In this document: positions 43,862 through 56,140 of the stretch, in pieces
Layout: the number at the start of each line of letters is the position of its first letter
Numbering within the stretch: the first letter of the stretch is position 1
Origin: Colocasia esculenta
Taxonomy: Eukaryota; Streptophyta; Magnoliopsida; Alismatales; Araceae
NCBI GenBank assembly: GCA_014218235.1
Contig: CM024760.1
Location: 67,210,961-67,274,960, forward strand
DNA length: 64,000 nucleotides
Direction: 5' to 3'
Notes under the pieces: model-generated
Seen by the model: only the letters and a program-made list of their open reading frames with translations
The model's database searches: none
Told to the model about the DNA's origin: nothing
Made by a program: the position numbers and the translations under genes

Positions 43862-45155
43862 AGGATGGAGCAGTCATCTTTGAAGCTAATAGAGAAAAGA
43901 ATTTGTATATGCTCTATCTGAGGAACTCAAGGAACAAGACGTCTGTCTGGCAGCAAATAAGGATAAATCTACTGAATTATGGCACAGACGACTAGGTCAT
44001 TGCAGCATAGATGGCATGAGAAAAATTTCTGAAGAAGAATCTTGTGGAAGGTCTACCTAAGTCAGTGCAAAAATGGATGGTGTCTATAGACCTTGTGCTA
44101 AGGGAAAGCACACCAAGAGCTCCTTCAAGTCAAAGACGGTGTGACCACCTCAAAACCCTTAGAGCTCCTTCATATGGATCTATTTGGGCCAATGAGGACT
44201 ACCAGTCTTGGAGGAAAGAACTTTGGTTTTGTCATAGTCGATGACTACTCAAGATTCACATGGGTATCATTCCTAGAGCATAAAGATGACACTTTCGAAA
44301 ACTTTGTCAGTTTCAGAAGAAAGTCCAGAAAGATCAGAAGTTCAGCATTGTGTCTATCCGATCAGATCATGGTGGTGAATTCAGAATGAAAAGTTTGCTA
44401 GATTCTGTGATGATCAGGGAATTGAGCATAATTTCTCAGCACCAAGAACACCACAACAAACGGTATCGCTGAGAGAAAGAATAGAACCCTATTGGATATG
44501 GCAAGAACTATGCTCTCATAATATGATCTGCCAAGATACTTCTGGGCTGAAGCAGTCAACACAACAAGCTACATTATCAACCGAGTAATGATCAGGCCAA
44601 TCCTGAAGAAGACTGCATATGAACTGTTCAAAGGGAAGAAGTCAAAGATCAGCCACTTCAGGACTTTTGGATGCCCTTGCTTCATCCACAACAATGGAAA
44701 AAGGGACATTGGTAAGCTGGATGCCAAATCAGATGAAGGCATCTTCATGGGGTACACCTCTAAACCCAAGGTTATAGAGTATTTAATAAACGCACTTTAT
44801 TAATTGAACAGTCTGTACATATTATTTTTGATGAAACTAACCCTTCCTTGAGAAGGAAGAAGATAGTGATAATGATGATACAGATGAGCTGTCCAAGAAA
44901 CTAAAGAATACATCAATTGAGGACAAGGATGATCCACCTCTGGAAGACATGCAACAAAAGAAAATTTCACATGAAAATCTTCCAAAGGAATGAAGACACA
45001 AGAATGATCACCCACTCGAAAATATTATTGGTGATCCATCTGTAGGGGTAAGAATAAGAGGTAATGTAATTCCCTGTGATTACCTAGCATTTGTTTCTCA
45101 AATAGAGCCGAGGACAGTCAATGAAGCTCTTTGTGATGAATCTTGAATATTAGCC
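43862..45155 (+). pseudogene. Sirevirus integrase (several frameshifts)
   Basis: Readable pieces in order: zinc finger start ELWHRRLGHCSIDGM (about 43975-44020), core start PLELLHMDLFGPMRTTSLGG and FVIVDDYSRFTWVSF (44141-44389), RSDHGGEF (about 44360-44385), NRTLLDMARTM (about 44480-44515), and the C-terminal piece RPILKKTAYELFKGKK to GIFMGYTSK (44588-44803). At least four phase changes or stops. 44804-45155 is the degraded linker to RT. Non-functional. Confidence 0.85.
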
Positions 45156-46628
45156 ATGCAAGATGAACTAAACCAGTTCAAGAGAAACCAAGTATGGTCA
45201 CTTGTTCCTAGACCATCAGACCATCCGATCATTGGCACCAAATGGGTGTTCAGAAATAAATTGGATGAAACTGGTGTAATCTTAAGAAATAAGGCCAGAC
45301 TGGTAGCTCAAGGCTATTCTCAAGAGGAAGGCATAGATTTCGATGAAACCTATGCACCTGTGGCTAGATTTGAGGCCATTAGAATATTATTAGCATATGC
45401 ATCAACATTAGACTTAAAACTATTTTAAATGGATGTTAAATCTGCATTCTTAAATGGTTTTATAAAAGAGGAAGTTTATGTGGAACAACCCCCGCATTTT
45501 GATGACACAGAATTTTCTAATCATGTTTTTAAACTTCATAAGGCATTATATGGTTTAAAGCAAGCACCTAGGGCCTGGTATGAAAGGCTTAGTTCTTTTC
45601 TTTTAAACCATGGTTTCAGTAGAGGTCAAGTAGATAGTACTCTTTTCATAAAGTCAAAGGTCAAACACATTCTACTAGTTCAAATTTATGTAGATGATAT
45701 TATTTTTGGTTCTACTGATGAATCCCTTTGCAAGTACTTCGAAAAGTTGATGCAGGGAGAATTTGAAATGAGCATGATGGGAGAACTTAATTATTTCCTT
45801 GGACTACAAATCAAACAAGGAAAGGAAGGAACTCACATCTGTCAAGCAAAGTACACAAAAGAACTCTTGAAGAAATTTGGATTCGATAATACCAAGCCAC
45901 TGTCAACACCAATGAGTACATCAACAAGGATGGACAGTGATAAAGATGGTAAGAAAGTAGATCAAAAGATCTACAGAGGTATGATTGGGTCATTACTTTA
46001 CTTAACAGCTAGTAGACCCGATATTCTATTTAGTGTATGCATGTGTGCTAGGTATCAGGCCGATCCTAGAGAATCACATTTAATTTCTGTGAAAAGAATA
46101 TTTAGATATTTAGAAAGAACTCATGACTTATGTCTGTGGTATCCAAAATGTTGTGAAATTAACTTAGTAGGTTATTCTGATGCTGACTATGCTGGATGCA
46201 AATTAGATAGAAAAAGCACCAGTGGTTGTTGTCAATTTCTTACAGGATGTTTGATATCTTGGTCTTCAAAGAAACAAGATTCACTGGCACTATCTACAGC
46301 TGAAGCTGAGTACGTAGCTGCTGGAAGTTGTTGTACACAACTCTTATGGATAAAGCAACAACTTGAAGATTTCGGATTAAACATCAAATCCATTCCACTA
46401 TTGTGTGACAACACTAGTGCCATTAATCTCACCAAGAATCCAGTTCAACATTCAAGGACCAAGCATATTGAGGTCAGATATCATTTTATTCGTGATCATG
46501 TAGCAAATGGTAATATTGAAATATCTTTTATTAATACAAATGGTCAGTTAGCAGACATTTTCACAAAAGCCTTACCCGAGGAGAGATTCACATCTCTTAG
46601 AAGAGAATTAGGCATATGCAATTTGTGA
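45156..46628 (+). pseudogene. Sirevirus reverse transcriptase and RNase H (one in-frame stop)
   Basis: Two open pieces in the same phase, broken only by a TAA at 45426-45428. The first (45156-45425) holds QVWSLVPRPSDHPIIGTKWV, KARLVAQGYSQEEGIDF and FEAIRILLAYAS. The second (45429-46628, 399 residues) holds DVKSAFLNGFIKEEVYVEQP, ALYGLKQAPRAWYERL, the catalytic YVDDIIFGST, and RNase H blocks YSDADYAGCKLDRKSTSG, STAEAEYVAAGSC, CDNTSAINLTKNPVQHS and a regular end DIFTKALPEERFTSLRRELG. This is the best preserved part of the element. Confidence 0.92.
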
Positions 46629-46961
46629 AAAAGGTCTTGTTTAAAACTGGCACATTAAATTTCAGAATTAAGTAATTTTCCCTCCATGGCTTTAAGCAAA
46701 AGAAATTCAAATTATCCTTTGTAACCGCTCTCTCATTGAAGTTGACTTGAATAGTCAAACTCTTTTGTCTTCTTCTGCCGCCTTTTGGCGCCTTACTTTC
46801 CACACCGCATTTATTTATTCTTATAATCTATGAGAGAACGATTCATATCCCATCTTCTACCTTTACCCTCTTTTGTCTGGTTACTTGAGTCGATGCCCTA
46901 GCAAGTTCGACATCGACTCTGTGTAAAGTGTGAAGCCTCTCTCTCCTTCCCGCGAAATTTC
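46629..46961 (+). other. Spacer between RNase H and env-like ORF
   Basis: About 330 bases, AT-rich then CT-rich, without a domain. In Sireviruses a downstream gene here may use a spliced subgenomic RNA or readthrough. I see no obvious acceptor that would settle it. Confidence 0.6.
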
Positions 46962-49900
46962 TTGAGGGCTTTCACTCCTTCTTCCTTCTCAACCCTCCAG
47001 AAAACTTCCTCACCGGATTCCATGGCCGCATCCTCAGTTTTCGGAAGTTTGGGTGGCTACAGCGCCGAGTTCCTTACTCCTGAGCAGCAGGAGAGGTTTA
47101 CCTTCGTAAAGACGAAGCTGTGTGGAAATAAAGAGGTTGATATTGCAGATCTGGAGGAAAATGGGATGCACAGTGTGGTGGCCGTAATTATCAGGATGCA
47201 ATGGATGGGAATCGCAACCCTCTCGGAAGTAAGCTATCCAGACCTTGTTAAAGCCTTTTATGTTTGTTTGAAATCAGAGGCAGATGGATCCCTGACATCC
47301 TTTGTCAAGGGAATCGAAATCAGGATCGACCGTGAGTTTTTGAAAAACCTAGTTGGTGTATGTACATCTGGTCGGAGTGGAATCCACTCAGTAGATATTC
47401 AAGCGAAGGGTCTAGGTATCATTGGTCCAGACTTCAGGCTGAAAGATGGAAAGCTGGACATCAATCAGCTAAATGCCTTCAATAGGATTTTACATTTCAT
47501 AGTGTGTCAGATTCTGGCTCCGAGAAGTGCCACCTTCTCATCTTGTACCAAGGCCGACTCAGACTTGATGTTTTGGGCCATCCAAACAGGGAAATCAATA
47601 TGGCTGAAGTTATGATAGAAAGGATGAAGTTCGTTAGAGATCAGATTTGGGATACCAAGAGCAAGCTAAACGTCTCTCTGCCTTATGCTCACCCAAGTAT
47701 TCAAACACTTTGGTGTTGATCTATCAGGGGCGGTCACTGAGAAGATGGGCCAAGCAATTAGGTCCAGAAACCTGAAGAAAAACGATTTTTCATTTCAAAA
47801 TGGTACCTGGTCCAAAGCTTCAGTAGCAGAGGGAGAGGCCATCATAGGTGATTTTCAGGAAGAAGCAGCAGAAACAGCAGCAGAGCAGCTAGTAGCAGTC
47901 CAATCAGCAGCAGTAGAAGTTTCAGTAGCAATTGAGCCAGCAGCACTGTCAGCTCCAGAATTAGCAAGATCACCTTTGATCGAAGCAGCAGTAGAAGAAG
48001 CAATGGCAAGTGCAGTAGATCCCTCACCCACCTCCATCGTTGCCTCTATCCTTAAAGAGGTATTGGATTCTATTCACTCCACTCCAGTCACCTCAGAGAC
48101 TGGTGGATTTGCAGAAGAAGTTGTGGCATCAGGCCACATTGAGGAACCAGTGGCAGCAACAGTTCAAGAGGAGCAGTCCAGTGCTCCAACAAGTGTTGTT
48201 TTGGAAGTTGCTCCTATTCAGGGGAGCAAGAATTAATGGAAAAAGATGCTCCTATTCAGGGGGAGCAATTCAAGGATGGTCAAGAAGAAGAAGCTGACCA
48301 TGATGAGCCAATGGGTGATGTACCATTAATGAAGATCTACCTCCTGACCAGGATGATGTCAGAGATGGGGAGACAGCAAGCTCCTCTGATTCTGATGATG
48401 ATCAGCCTCCTCCAGTTTCAGAGGCTAGGCAGAAAGGGAAAGAAGTGGAGCCCGAAGTACCTCTCTTATCAGATTCTCCACATGAAAGGTTATTGAGGCA
48501 GAAGATAGTCATAAATTTGAAGCCTGTGATTGAGAGACTTGATCCCCAAGGAACCATTCTTTGTTCTCTTCAATCTGATGTATCCTCCATCTTGATGAGC
48601 CAAGCTTCAGCTTCAAAGGAAATTTCCAACATAAGAAATGTCATGAAGTGGTTTAATCAGGAAATGGGCATCATGAAAAATTTGCTGGGAGACATTCTCA
48701 AGGTAGTTGGAGCTCAAATTCCTCCTCCTCCACCTCCTGCAGCCCAGGTTCCGGAGTCAGGGCCTTCAAGGCCATCAGCTCAAGAGGCAGGGCCAACAGG
48801 GCCAGAAGCAGCAGCAGCACCAGCAGAGGCAGCAGTAAATGTGCAAGGGCCATCTGGGCCAGCTGATCAGGTTGAAGGGCCTCCAGGGCCATCTGAGCAA
48901 GGGTCAGGGCCATCAGGGCCAGTGGAGTATGAATCAGTGCAGAAAGTGGCTGAAGAAGAGTCCTTGGCAACCAAGCCCCCAGCTCCCTCTTCTCCTTCTC
49001 ACACACCTATTCCCCCAACTCCACCATCAGCTCCTACAACTCCTCCTGCTCCACAAACATTCAAGAAGCCTCAATCCAGACCAATTTCCTCTCCCACTCC
49101 ATTTCCTCCTCATCCCACCTCATCTCCTTCTCCTATCTTTGAGGCCCCTTCAGCATCCTCAGCTGGAGCCTCCTCCTCCTCCTCCTCTGGTCCCTCCCTT
49201 GGACCAGTTGATGACATTCCCACTACCTCTCATTCATTTCTTCATCCTTCTCCTCCACCCTCTTTCATCACTATAATCCCTGAGAAAGCTCAAATTGACT
49301 CTCCCTTTATAGAAAAAATAAAGGATGAGTTTGAGGAAGGCATTCTCAGGTCTGTGCTAAAGGTTGGGGAGCACATTCATAGGGCAGACTCTTCCAGTCC
49401 TGCACCTAAGAAGAGAAAAATTTCTTCTACCTCCTCCATTTCCTCTGAGCCTAAATACCCTCCTTTGTGGTTTTCCCTCACAGTGGTTACCAAAAATAAA
49501 CCATTGTATAGAGAATATCTCTCAAAGGTTGTTCTTGCCACCATCATTAACCTTCCATTCCTCAATCTAACAGAGCATTTACACACCATCCTACCCTTCA
49601 CCTCTCTTTCCAAATCTGAAAAATCCAAAGTCTTCTCTATTTCCCACTCCAAAACTGAAGAGCAGTGGGGCAAAGGCCACAAAGATCTCTTCGAAAGATA
49701 CATTCTCGCCAAATCTGCCAGATTCCCTCCAAGGGACCACTCTCTGACCTTATCAGAATGGTTCAGGATATATCATAGAGAACTTTGGGCACCCTTCATT
49801 CAAAAGGAAATCAAAATGATCAGACATTTCATGCTATTCAACAATTACAGATATGTCCATAGACTTCCAGAGGTTCAGCTTAGCCAATTCAGAAAGACCA

Positions 49901-50682
49901 TTTCAGCTCTGTCTCCGGATATCTCCCAGTCTTCAGATGTTCAGGTAGATTTTGCTACCCTCCAAGTACCTGAAAAGATAGCCCTTCCTCAAATCCATTT
50001 TCTAGTTATGGAATCCTCTGTAGGATCCATCATCTTTGAGCATTTTGCCAGAGTAATGGGCAGAATTAGAGTACAGAAAGGCTGTCTGGTTGCTTTTCCT
50101 AGATTCCTATTTAGGGAATATCACCAGGGGCATATAAGTGCTGAAGTTCTAGCCCCCATTCTGTCTGAATGTGAAAGGCTGACATCCTCCGAATGGTCCA
50201 AGTTCTACCCCTTGTCAGCTCAGTAGTTGTCTACACTCAATGAAGCCCTGGCCAGGGAAGCCAAACCAGCTATCTCTCCAGCTACTTTCTTAGATATCAA
50301 TTCTATACATCTTGTTAATGACCCTTTCAAAGTCTGGGAGGAAAGATACAAAGTATATGTAGCTCTTCATAAAGCTCTCAGAGAAAATCACAATCACTAT
50401 CCTGTGTCCATAGATCAGTTTCTTACATGTGCCAGCTTTGGGACTCGTCATTTCCTGAAGATGACTATGGATAAGGAGGCTTATGCTGATCTTCTCTACA
50501 AGCACCTAGATCTTCATCTCAAAAGGATGGCTTCCTCCATGGGACCAACCTACTCTTTGTCTTTTGGAGTCTTTAAAACCTTTTTTAAAGAGCAGGAAGC
50601 ACAGGCATGGGAAACCATCTCCCATTTTGCCTCTCTTTTGTCTCATGCCTTCTATTTACCTGTACCTCCGCAAAGTTAATGA
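46962..50682 (+). pseudogene. Sirevirus env-like ORF (putative plant transposon protein), frameshifted
   Basis: Open pieces 46962-47615, 47685-48236, 48236-48496, 48445-50226 and 50227-50679 (a TAG at 50224-50226 separates the last two). The N-terminal part (PEQQERFTFVKTKL, MQWMGIATLSEVSYPDLVKA, DREFLKNLVGVC) matches the plant transposon protein domain found with Sirevirus env-like genes. The middle is acidic, Ala/Glu/Val-rich, then a collagen-like Gly-Pro-Ser/Gly-Pro-Pro segment (48740-48930) and a Pro/Ser-rich stretch to about 49260. The last 450 residues are globular (FSLTVVTKNKPLYREYLSKV, LTLSEWFRIYHRELWAPF). I see no clear signal peptide or C-terminal membrane anchor, so the envelope role is unproven. 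Confidence 0.75.
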
Positions 50683-50758
50683 AATCTCCTTCTTTGTGTA
50701 CTCCTATTTTTCTTTCTCTCTTCTTTCTTTGTCTTAGATTGTCTTTTTGCTCAATGAC

Positions 50759-50772
50759 AAAAAGGGGAGAAA
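50759..50772 (+). promoter_or_regulatory. Upstream polypurine-tract-like site
   Basis: AAAAAGGGGAGAAAA lies about 110 bp before the LTR-adjacent tract. Repeated polypurine tracts are known in Sireviruses. Confidence 0.75.
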
Positions 50773-50869
50773 ATTAGCATGTCTGAAATACATTCCAATA
50801 ATTTTTAAATCTTCAATTGATTTCAGATACTTTTTTCATCCATGCTTATTGTTCAGTTTTGTCATCACC

Positions 50870-50883
50870 AAAAAGGGGGAGAT
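50870..50883 (+). promoter_or_regulatory. Sirevirus polypurine tract
   Basis: AAAAAGGGGGAGAT immediately precedes the 3' LTR start TGATCATCAG. Confidence 0.92.
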
Positions 50884-53087
50884 TGATCATCAGTCTGTCC
50901 CCATGTAATTTTAATTAATTTCATATGTATTTTGGTGATTAACAAACTAAACTAGATTTTATCAATAATATCTAATTATATTTCATAAAGTCTTAAGTAC
51001 AGGAAAAATACCAAGGTCAAGCAAAGCCAATAAAGGTATACATTACTTCTCTGAAGCTTTAATCCTTTCAAAATAATATTTCTCTAAGTTCACATCGACT
51101 TCTGTTAAAAGTCATAACGATTTCTTTGTAAGACTAAAAAGTCATGTTATTTCAATCAAGTCAATCCCATAACGATTCTATAAGTCATCGCAACGATTTC
51201 TTTAGAACTCGTAATGACTTGCCTGTCAGAACGATTCTATAAGTCATCGCAACGATTTCTTTAGAACTCGCAACGACTTGCTCGCCGTAACGATTTCGTA
51301 AGTTACCGTAACGATTTCTTTAGAACTCGTAACGACTTGCCTGTCAGAATGATTCTATAGTCATCGCAATGATTTCTTTAGAACTCGCAACGACTTGCTC
51401 GCCGTAACGATTACGTAAGTTACCGTAACGATTTCTTTAGAACTCGCAACGACTTGCTCGCCGTAACGATTTTGTAAGTTACCGTAACGATTTCTTTAGA
51501 ACTCGTAACGATTTGCTTTATGCAACGATTTCTTAAGCGCTCATAACGATTTGCTTTACGCAACGATTTCTTTAGCGCTCATAACGATTTGCTTTATGCA
51601 ACGATTTCTTAAGCGCTCATAACGATTTGCTTTACGCAGCGATTTCTTTAGCGCTCATAACGATTTGCTTTACGCAACGATTTCTTTATCACTCATAACG
51701 ATTTGCTTTACCAACGATTTCTTTAGAGCTCATAACGACTTGATAAGTGTTCATAACGATTTCCCTGTTGAACACATAAACTTGCTTTAACGATTTGCCC
51801 TCTATAATGACTTGTTAGTATTCATAACGATTTCATAAGTCATATAGATAATGACTTCATGGTTTATATCAACTTGTCACTTATCTTATCTCTTGAAGCG
51901 TTGACTAGTGAAAGTCCACGTCTATATCTCTCTGCACTCCTGCATTTATGAGATCTGAACGTACCTCTGCATGCATGCGGATGATATCGTCCATTATAGT
52001 GCATCTTCTGTCAATATCTTTTAGAAGAAACTATTTTAGCTTTGCTATTCTGGTGAACATTCTTATCAACGTTTACTGACAACTAAAGACAGCCTAGCTG
52101 TCTACTGTTCTAGCATTTAATTTATGCAGGGTCCTAAAGACGTTCTGTCATACAACGTTGGACCATACAGATGGCAAAAGACATTATCTCTTTGCGTGCT
52201 CAAATGGATAAAAGATAGTTGAAGCATCCAAATGTCAAACAGTCTAACGTCTATCAATCCAAGAGACAACGGTTACTTCAACGACAGTATTTCAAAAAGA
52301 AGATATAAACTCAAAGACAGAAGTGAAGAGGAACAACGAATAAAGTAGAGAACGAGTATCTGGTGTTCAAGCATTCAAATTCTTTTGCAAAAAGTCCAGA
52401 GCCAAGAATTTCATTCCTCATCACCTTTAGCGCTTCGCTCTCTGTGCTGTAATAGATTTTCCAAGAGAGCTCGTGTAGTTCTAAGAGTGTGCCTTGTTTA
52501 GATCCTTGCTCTCAGTTCTAGTGGCTTCAGATCTTGGCTTGTTAAAAGCTTGATCTAGGGGCTTGAAATCATTTCTTTCTCTTGTGTTGTTTCCCTTCAG
52601 TTGTGAAGGAAGACCTGGTGGTATCCAGGATGTTGTTTCCCTTCGTTGTGATGGAAGACCTGGTGGTATCCAGGTGTTGTTTCCCTTCGGTGTGAAGGAA
52701 GACTGGTGGTATCCAGGGTGTTGTTTCCTTCAGTTGTGAAGGAAGACCTAGTGGGGTATCCAGGGTGGTGTTATTCCCTTCGGGTGTGAAGGAAGACCAG
52801 CCGAGCTGGGTGCTGTAGCGTCCTTAGGGGGACTGTACCCTAGTTGGTAAAAACCTGAGGGTTTTCTCAAGGACTGGACGTAGAACTCCTAAGGAGAGGA
52901 GGTCCAAACCAGGATAATCCTTGTGTTTGTGATTATCTTCTTTGTGTGTTTGATATTTAAACTAAGAGTCACTAACCTCCTTCGAAGAACGTTTATGTGA
53001 ATTTAACTTGTTACAGGTATCCTCTAGATTAATTTTTTAAAGACCCATTCACCCCCCCTCCCCTCTGGGCTCATCAACTAGGTAACA
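50884..53087 (+). repeat. Sirevirus 3' LTR
   Basis: 2204 bp, same layout as the split 5' LTR: AACGATTT arrays (51115-51730), 46-bp minisatellite (52585-52800), C-rich run, end GGTAACA. By eye a few percent diverged from the 5' LTR, so older than the Tat insertion. Confidence 0.93.
51115..51730. repeat. AACGATTT tandem array in Sirevirus 3' LTR
   Basis: Counterpart of 20645-21220 with the same two sub-arrays and a 38 bp period, small unit-number differences, and the empty Tat target GAGCTCATAACG near 51727. Confidence 0.9.
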
Positions 53088-53092
53088 GTATA

Positions 53093-53892
53093 TATGCATC
53101 TAGTGTGTTTTGGAAGTCCCTTTGGGTGATGGAAAGGCAAGGTGCGGTTCTAGCATTCCACCTTCCTTATTTTGAGGATTTATCACCCTAATAGAGTGTG
53201 TGAGGCTTTAGGAAACCTCCCACCATGGTTAAGCACGAATTTGGGTTGCCAAGAAGGCTAATTGTCTTGGGGTTTGCCCTAATTACTCCCTTCTATTTTC
53301 AGCTTAATTAGAGTTGCAAATTTCTGGTATTTTTCTTGCTCCATTTTGTTCTTAGGCCAAAAGTTATCCATTGGCCCAATTTCGATAATGGATCATCAAT
53401 ATAAAATGTTAGAAGTCTCTCCAACATGTTTTGTTTAATTTATGACCGAGTTATATCTCCGTGTTAACAGTTTCTGACTTAGTTTCCTAATTAGGATAAT
53501 TAGTCACAATAACTCTTAATCCTAGCCCAAATGATTTTATTGACCCAAATTTCTTGATGGGTCAATAGAGATATTATTTGATGCCCATATATTATTTTTA
53601 GTTAATTTTCTGACTCATCTAAGTACGTGTGATAATGATTTTTTGACTTATTTATGAATTACGATAATAAATCACAAAATGCTTTAAACTTGGCTAATCC
53701 AATTTTTCTTGGCATAAATTTCTTTGTGGAACATTTAGAAATAATGTTTGGGGTTGATTTATAATTTTTACGAAATTTTGTGATGTGTTCTCGCACGTAC
53801 GATAGTGGTACGTATGTTCTACCGTTCCGATAATACAAAAATTACCTATTTTCTATTTTTTTTCAATTTACTGAATTTTTCAGGTGCTACGA
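53093..53892 (-). mobile_element. Solo LTR X, right part
   Basis: Continues X after the Sirevirus and its GTATA duplication, ending CAGGTGCTACG at 53892 (terminal CA changed to CG). A mutated copy of the X flank follows (GAGCATGATTTGCGGGG). Confidence 0.82.
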
Positions 53893-55503
53893 GCATGATT
53901 TGCGGGGAAAGTATGAGGTATACAAATAGACATCGAGATCCATGCCATTATACTGGACGCGATTTAAGTAGGTAGACAAATCGCGAACTGGGTTACGCGA
54001 TCTCGTGTTTTGGCTTGAAACTCAAGGTTCTAGGGGTTTTTTGTCAAAATGCTCAACATGAAAAACTTGGAATAGAAGAGAACTATGGTTTTGGAATCAT
54101 TCAAAACGACCTCAGGATGTGCAAAAAAAAATCTACACGAACATAAGACGCGATTAACATGCGTGACTTTGGGAAAACACTTATAACTCAAGATATACTC
54201 AATGAAATTCGATGAAACCACTTGGACATGAAAGTAGACTCGATGCTCTACACATTGATATATGCTTTATTAGGATTTGGCCTGAGATCACCTACCTTTT
54301 GGTTTGAAGAAGTCACATTTTTCCAGAAAACCCGTGTTCAGACCACTTGAAGGAGAACTCTTACTGCACCCAATCTACTAAATGCAAAATAGTCAAACTA
54401 GTGGGATTAGGAACTAGACACGACCCTCTTTCCAGGGGTATAAGCCTTGCAAGGTTTGGTTAAGGTTTGGCCTACCTTCGGTCGACTCCAAGATGAGCTT
54501 TCTGCACAGGTTGATGCAGAACGCAGCAGGGAAGAAGCGAGTTGGGGAGGTTTCCTCCTCCTTTGGGTGCTCAAGAACAGCCTCCCACGACCTCAACAAT
54601 GTGTATTTTCATCCCCTATGGTTTCATAGCATGTATATATGCATCTAGTGTGTTTTGGAAGTCCCTTTGGGTGAAGGAAAGGCAAGGTGTGGTTCTAGCA
54701 TTCCACCTTCCTTATTTTGAGGATTTCTCACCCCAATAGAGTGTGTGAGGCTTTAGGAAACCTCCCACCATGGTTAAGCACGAATTTGGGTTGCCAAGAA
54801 AGGCTAATTACCTTGGGGTTTGTCGTTATTACCCCCTTCTATTTTCAGCTTAATTGGAGTTGCGAATTCCTGGTATGTTTCTTGCTCCATTTTGTTCTTG
54901 GGCCAAAATTGATCCATTGGCCCAATTTCAATAATGGGTCATCAATATAAAATGTTAGAAGTCTCTCCAACATATTTTGTTTAATTTATGATCGGGTTAT
55001 ATCTCCGTGTTAACGGTTTTCCGACTTAGTTTCCTAATTAGGATAATTAGTCACAATAACTCTTAAACCTAGCCCAAATGATTTTTATTGAACCAAATTT
55101 CTTGATGGATCATTAGAAGATATTATTTGATGTCCATATATGATTTTTAGTTAATTTTCTGACTCATCCAAGTACGTGTGATAATGATTTTTCGACTTAT
55201 TTATGAATTACGATAATAAGTCGCAAAATGCTTTAAACTTGGCTAATTCGATTTTTCTTAGCACAAATTTCTTTGTGGAACATTTAGGAGTAATGTTTGG
55301 GGTTGATTTATAATTTTTGCGAAATTTTTCGATATGTTCTCGCACGTACGAAAGTGGTACATATGATCTACCGTTCCGATAATATAGAAATTATCTATTT
55401 TCTATTTATTTTTTTAAAAAAAATTATTGAATTTTCCGGGTGCTACAAGCGTAATTTGCGGGAAAAGTATGAGGTATATAAACAGGCATCGAGATCCATG
55501 CCA
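53893..55503 (-). repeat. Tandem duplicate of the right half of X plus flank
   Basis: After the X end, ~57 bp of flank (ATTTGCGGGGAAAGTATGAG ... GATCCATGCCA) leads directly, at about 53949, into sequence equal to 19672 onward in X (ACGCG...CGCGATCTCG), through to GGTGCTACA near 55447 and the same flank again (to about 55503). Unit about 1.55 kb. This copy lacks the Sirevirus, so the duplication came before that insertion. Copies differ by several percent. Confidence 0.83.
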
Positions 55504-55616
55504 AAAAGTTGGCAAGAGACAAATGATGACAACCATTCCCTCGGTCTGACAAAAGCACATGCACTACGAGGTTATACTCAACTCTGGTTTATGAAGAGGA
55601 TAGAGGGGACACCAAT
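55504..55616. other. Flanking sequence, possible continuation of W
   Basis: About 110 bases without a recognisable domain between the X flank and the next minisatellite. Confidence 0.4.
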
Positions 55617-56140
55617 TGCCAACTAAAACATTTATTACCAAGGTAAAACATCGATTACCAAGCTAAAACATCGATTACCAACTAAAACATTTATTACCAA
55701 GCTAAAACATATATTACCAACTAAAACATCGATTACTAAGCTAAAACATCGATTACCAACTAAAATATCGATTACTAGGATAAAACATCAATTACCAACT
55801 AAAACATCGATTACCAAGCTAAAATATCGATTACCAACTAAAAGATCGATTACCAGGCTAAAACATCGATTACTAACTAAAACATCGATTACCAAGGTAA
55901 AACATTTATTACCAACTAAATATTGATTACTAAGCTAAAATATTGATTACTAACTAAAACATCGATTACTAGGCTAAAACATCGATTACTAAGCTAAAAC
56001 ATCTATTGCCAACTAAAACATCGATTACCAGGTTAAAATATCAATTACCAACTAAAACATCGATTACCAAGCTAAAACTTCTATTACCAACTAAAACATT
56101 GATTACTAGGCTAAAACATTGATTACCAACTAAAACATCA
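55617..56140. repeat. Minisatellite, 19-20 bp units (CTAAAACATCGATTACCAA)
   Basis: About 26 units. Variants ending ACCAA and ACCAAG/ACCAGG alternate, so the true period is about 39 bp. Most units contain the palindrome ATCGAT. Confidence 0.93.

Larger units (their letters stand above)
20374..53087 (+). mobile_element. Sirevirus-like Ty1/copia element with env-like ORF, split by a Tat insertion
   Basis: 5' LTR 20374-21225 plus 40383-41732 (about 2.2 kb), primer site 41735, gag, protease, integrase, RT, RNase H, a long env-like ORF, two polypurine tracts, and 3' LTR 50884-53087. The 5 bp target duplication GTATA is at 20369-20373 and 53088-53092. The duplicated X copy at 54630 shows the uninterrupted target (CATGTATATATGC). 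Without the nested element it is about 13.6 kb. The order gag-pr-in-rt-rh-env, AAAAGGGGGAGAT tracts and the initiator-Met primer match the Sirevirus genus. Coding parts carry many frameshifts, so it is probably inactive. Confidence 0.9.

Noticed and set aside
48698..49276. Leucine-rich frames opposite or overlapping the Gly-Pro/Pro-Ser part of the env-like ORF, as possible membrane proteins
   Set aside because: They are out-of-phase readings of CTC/CCT-rich and GAG-rich low-complexity DNA.
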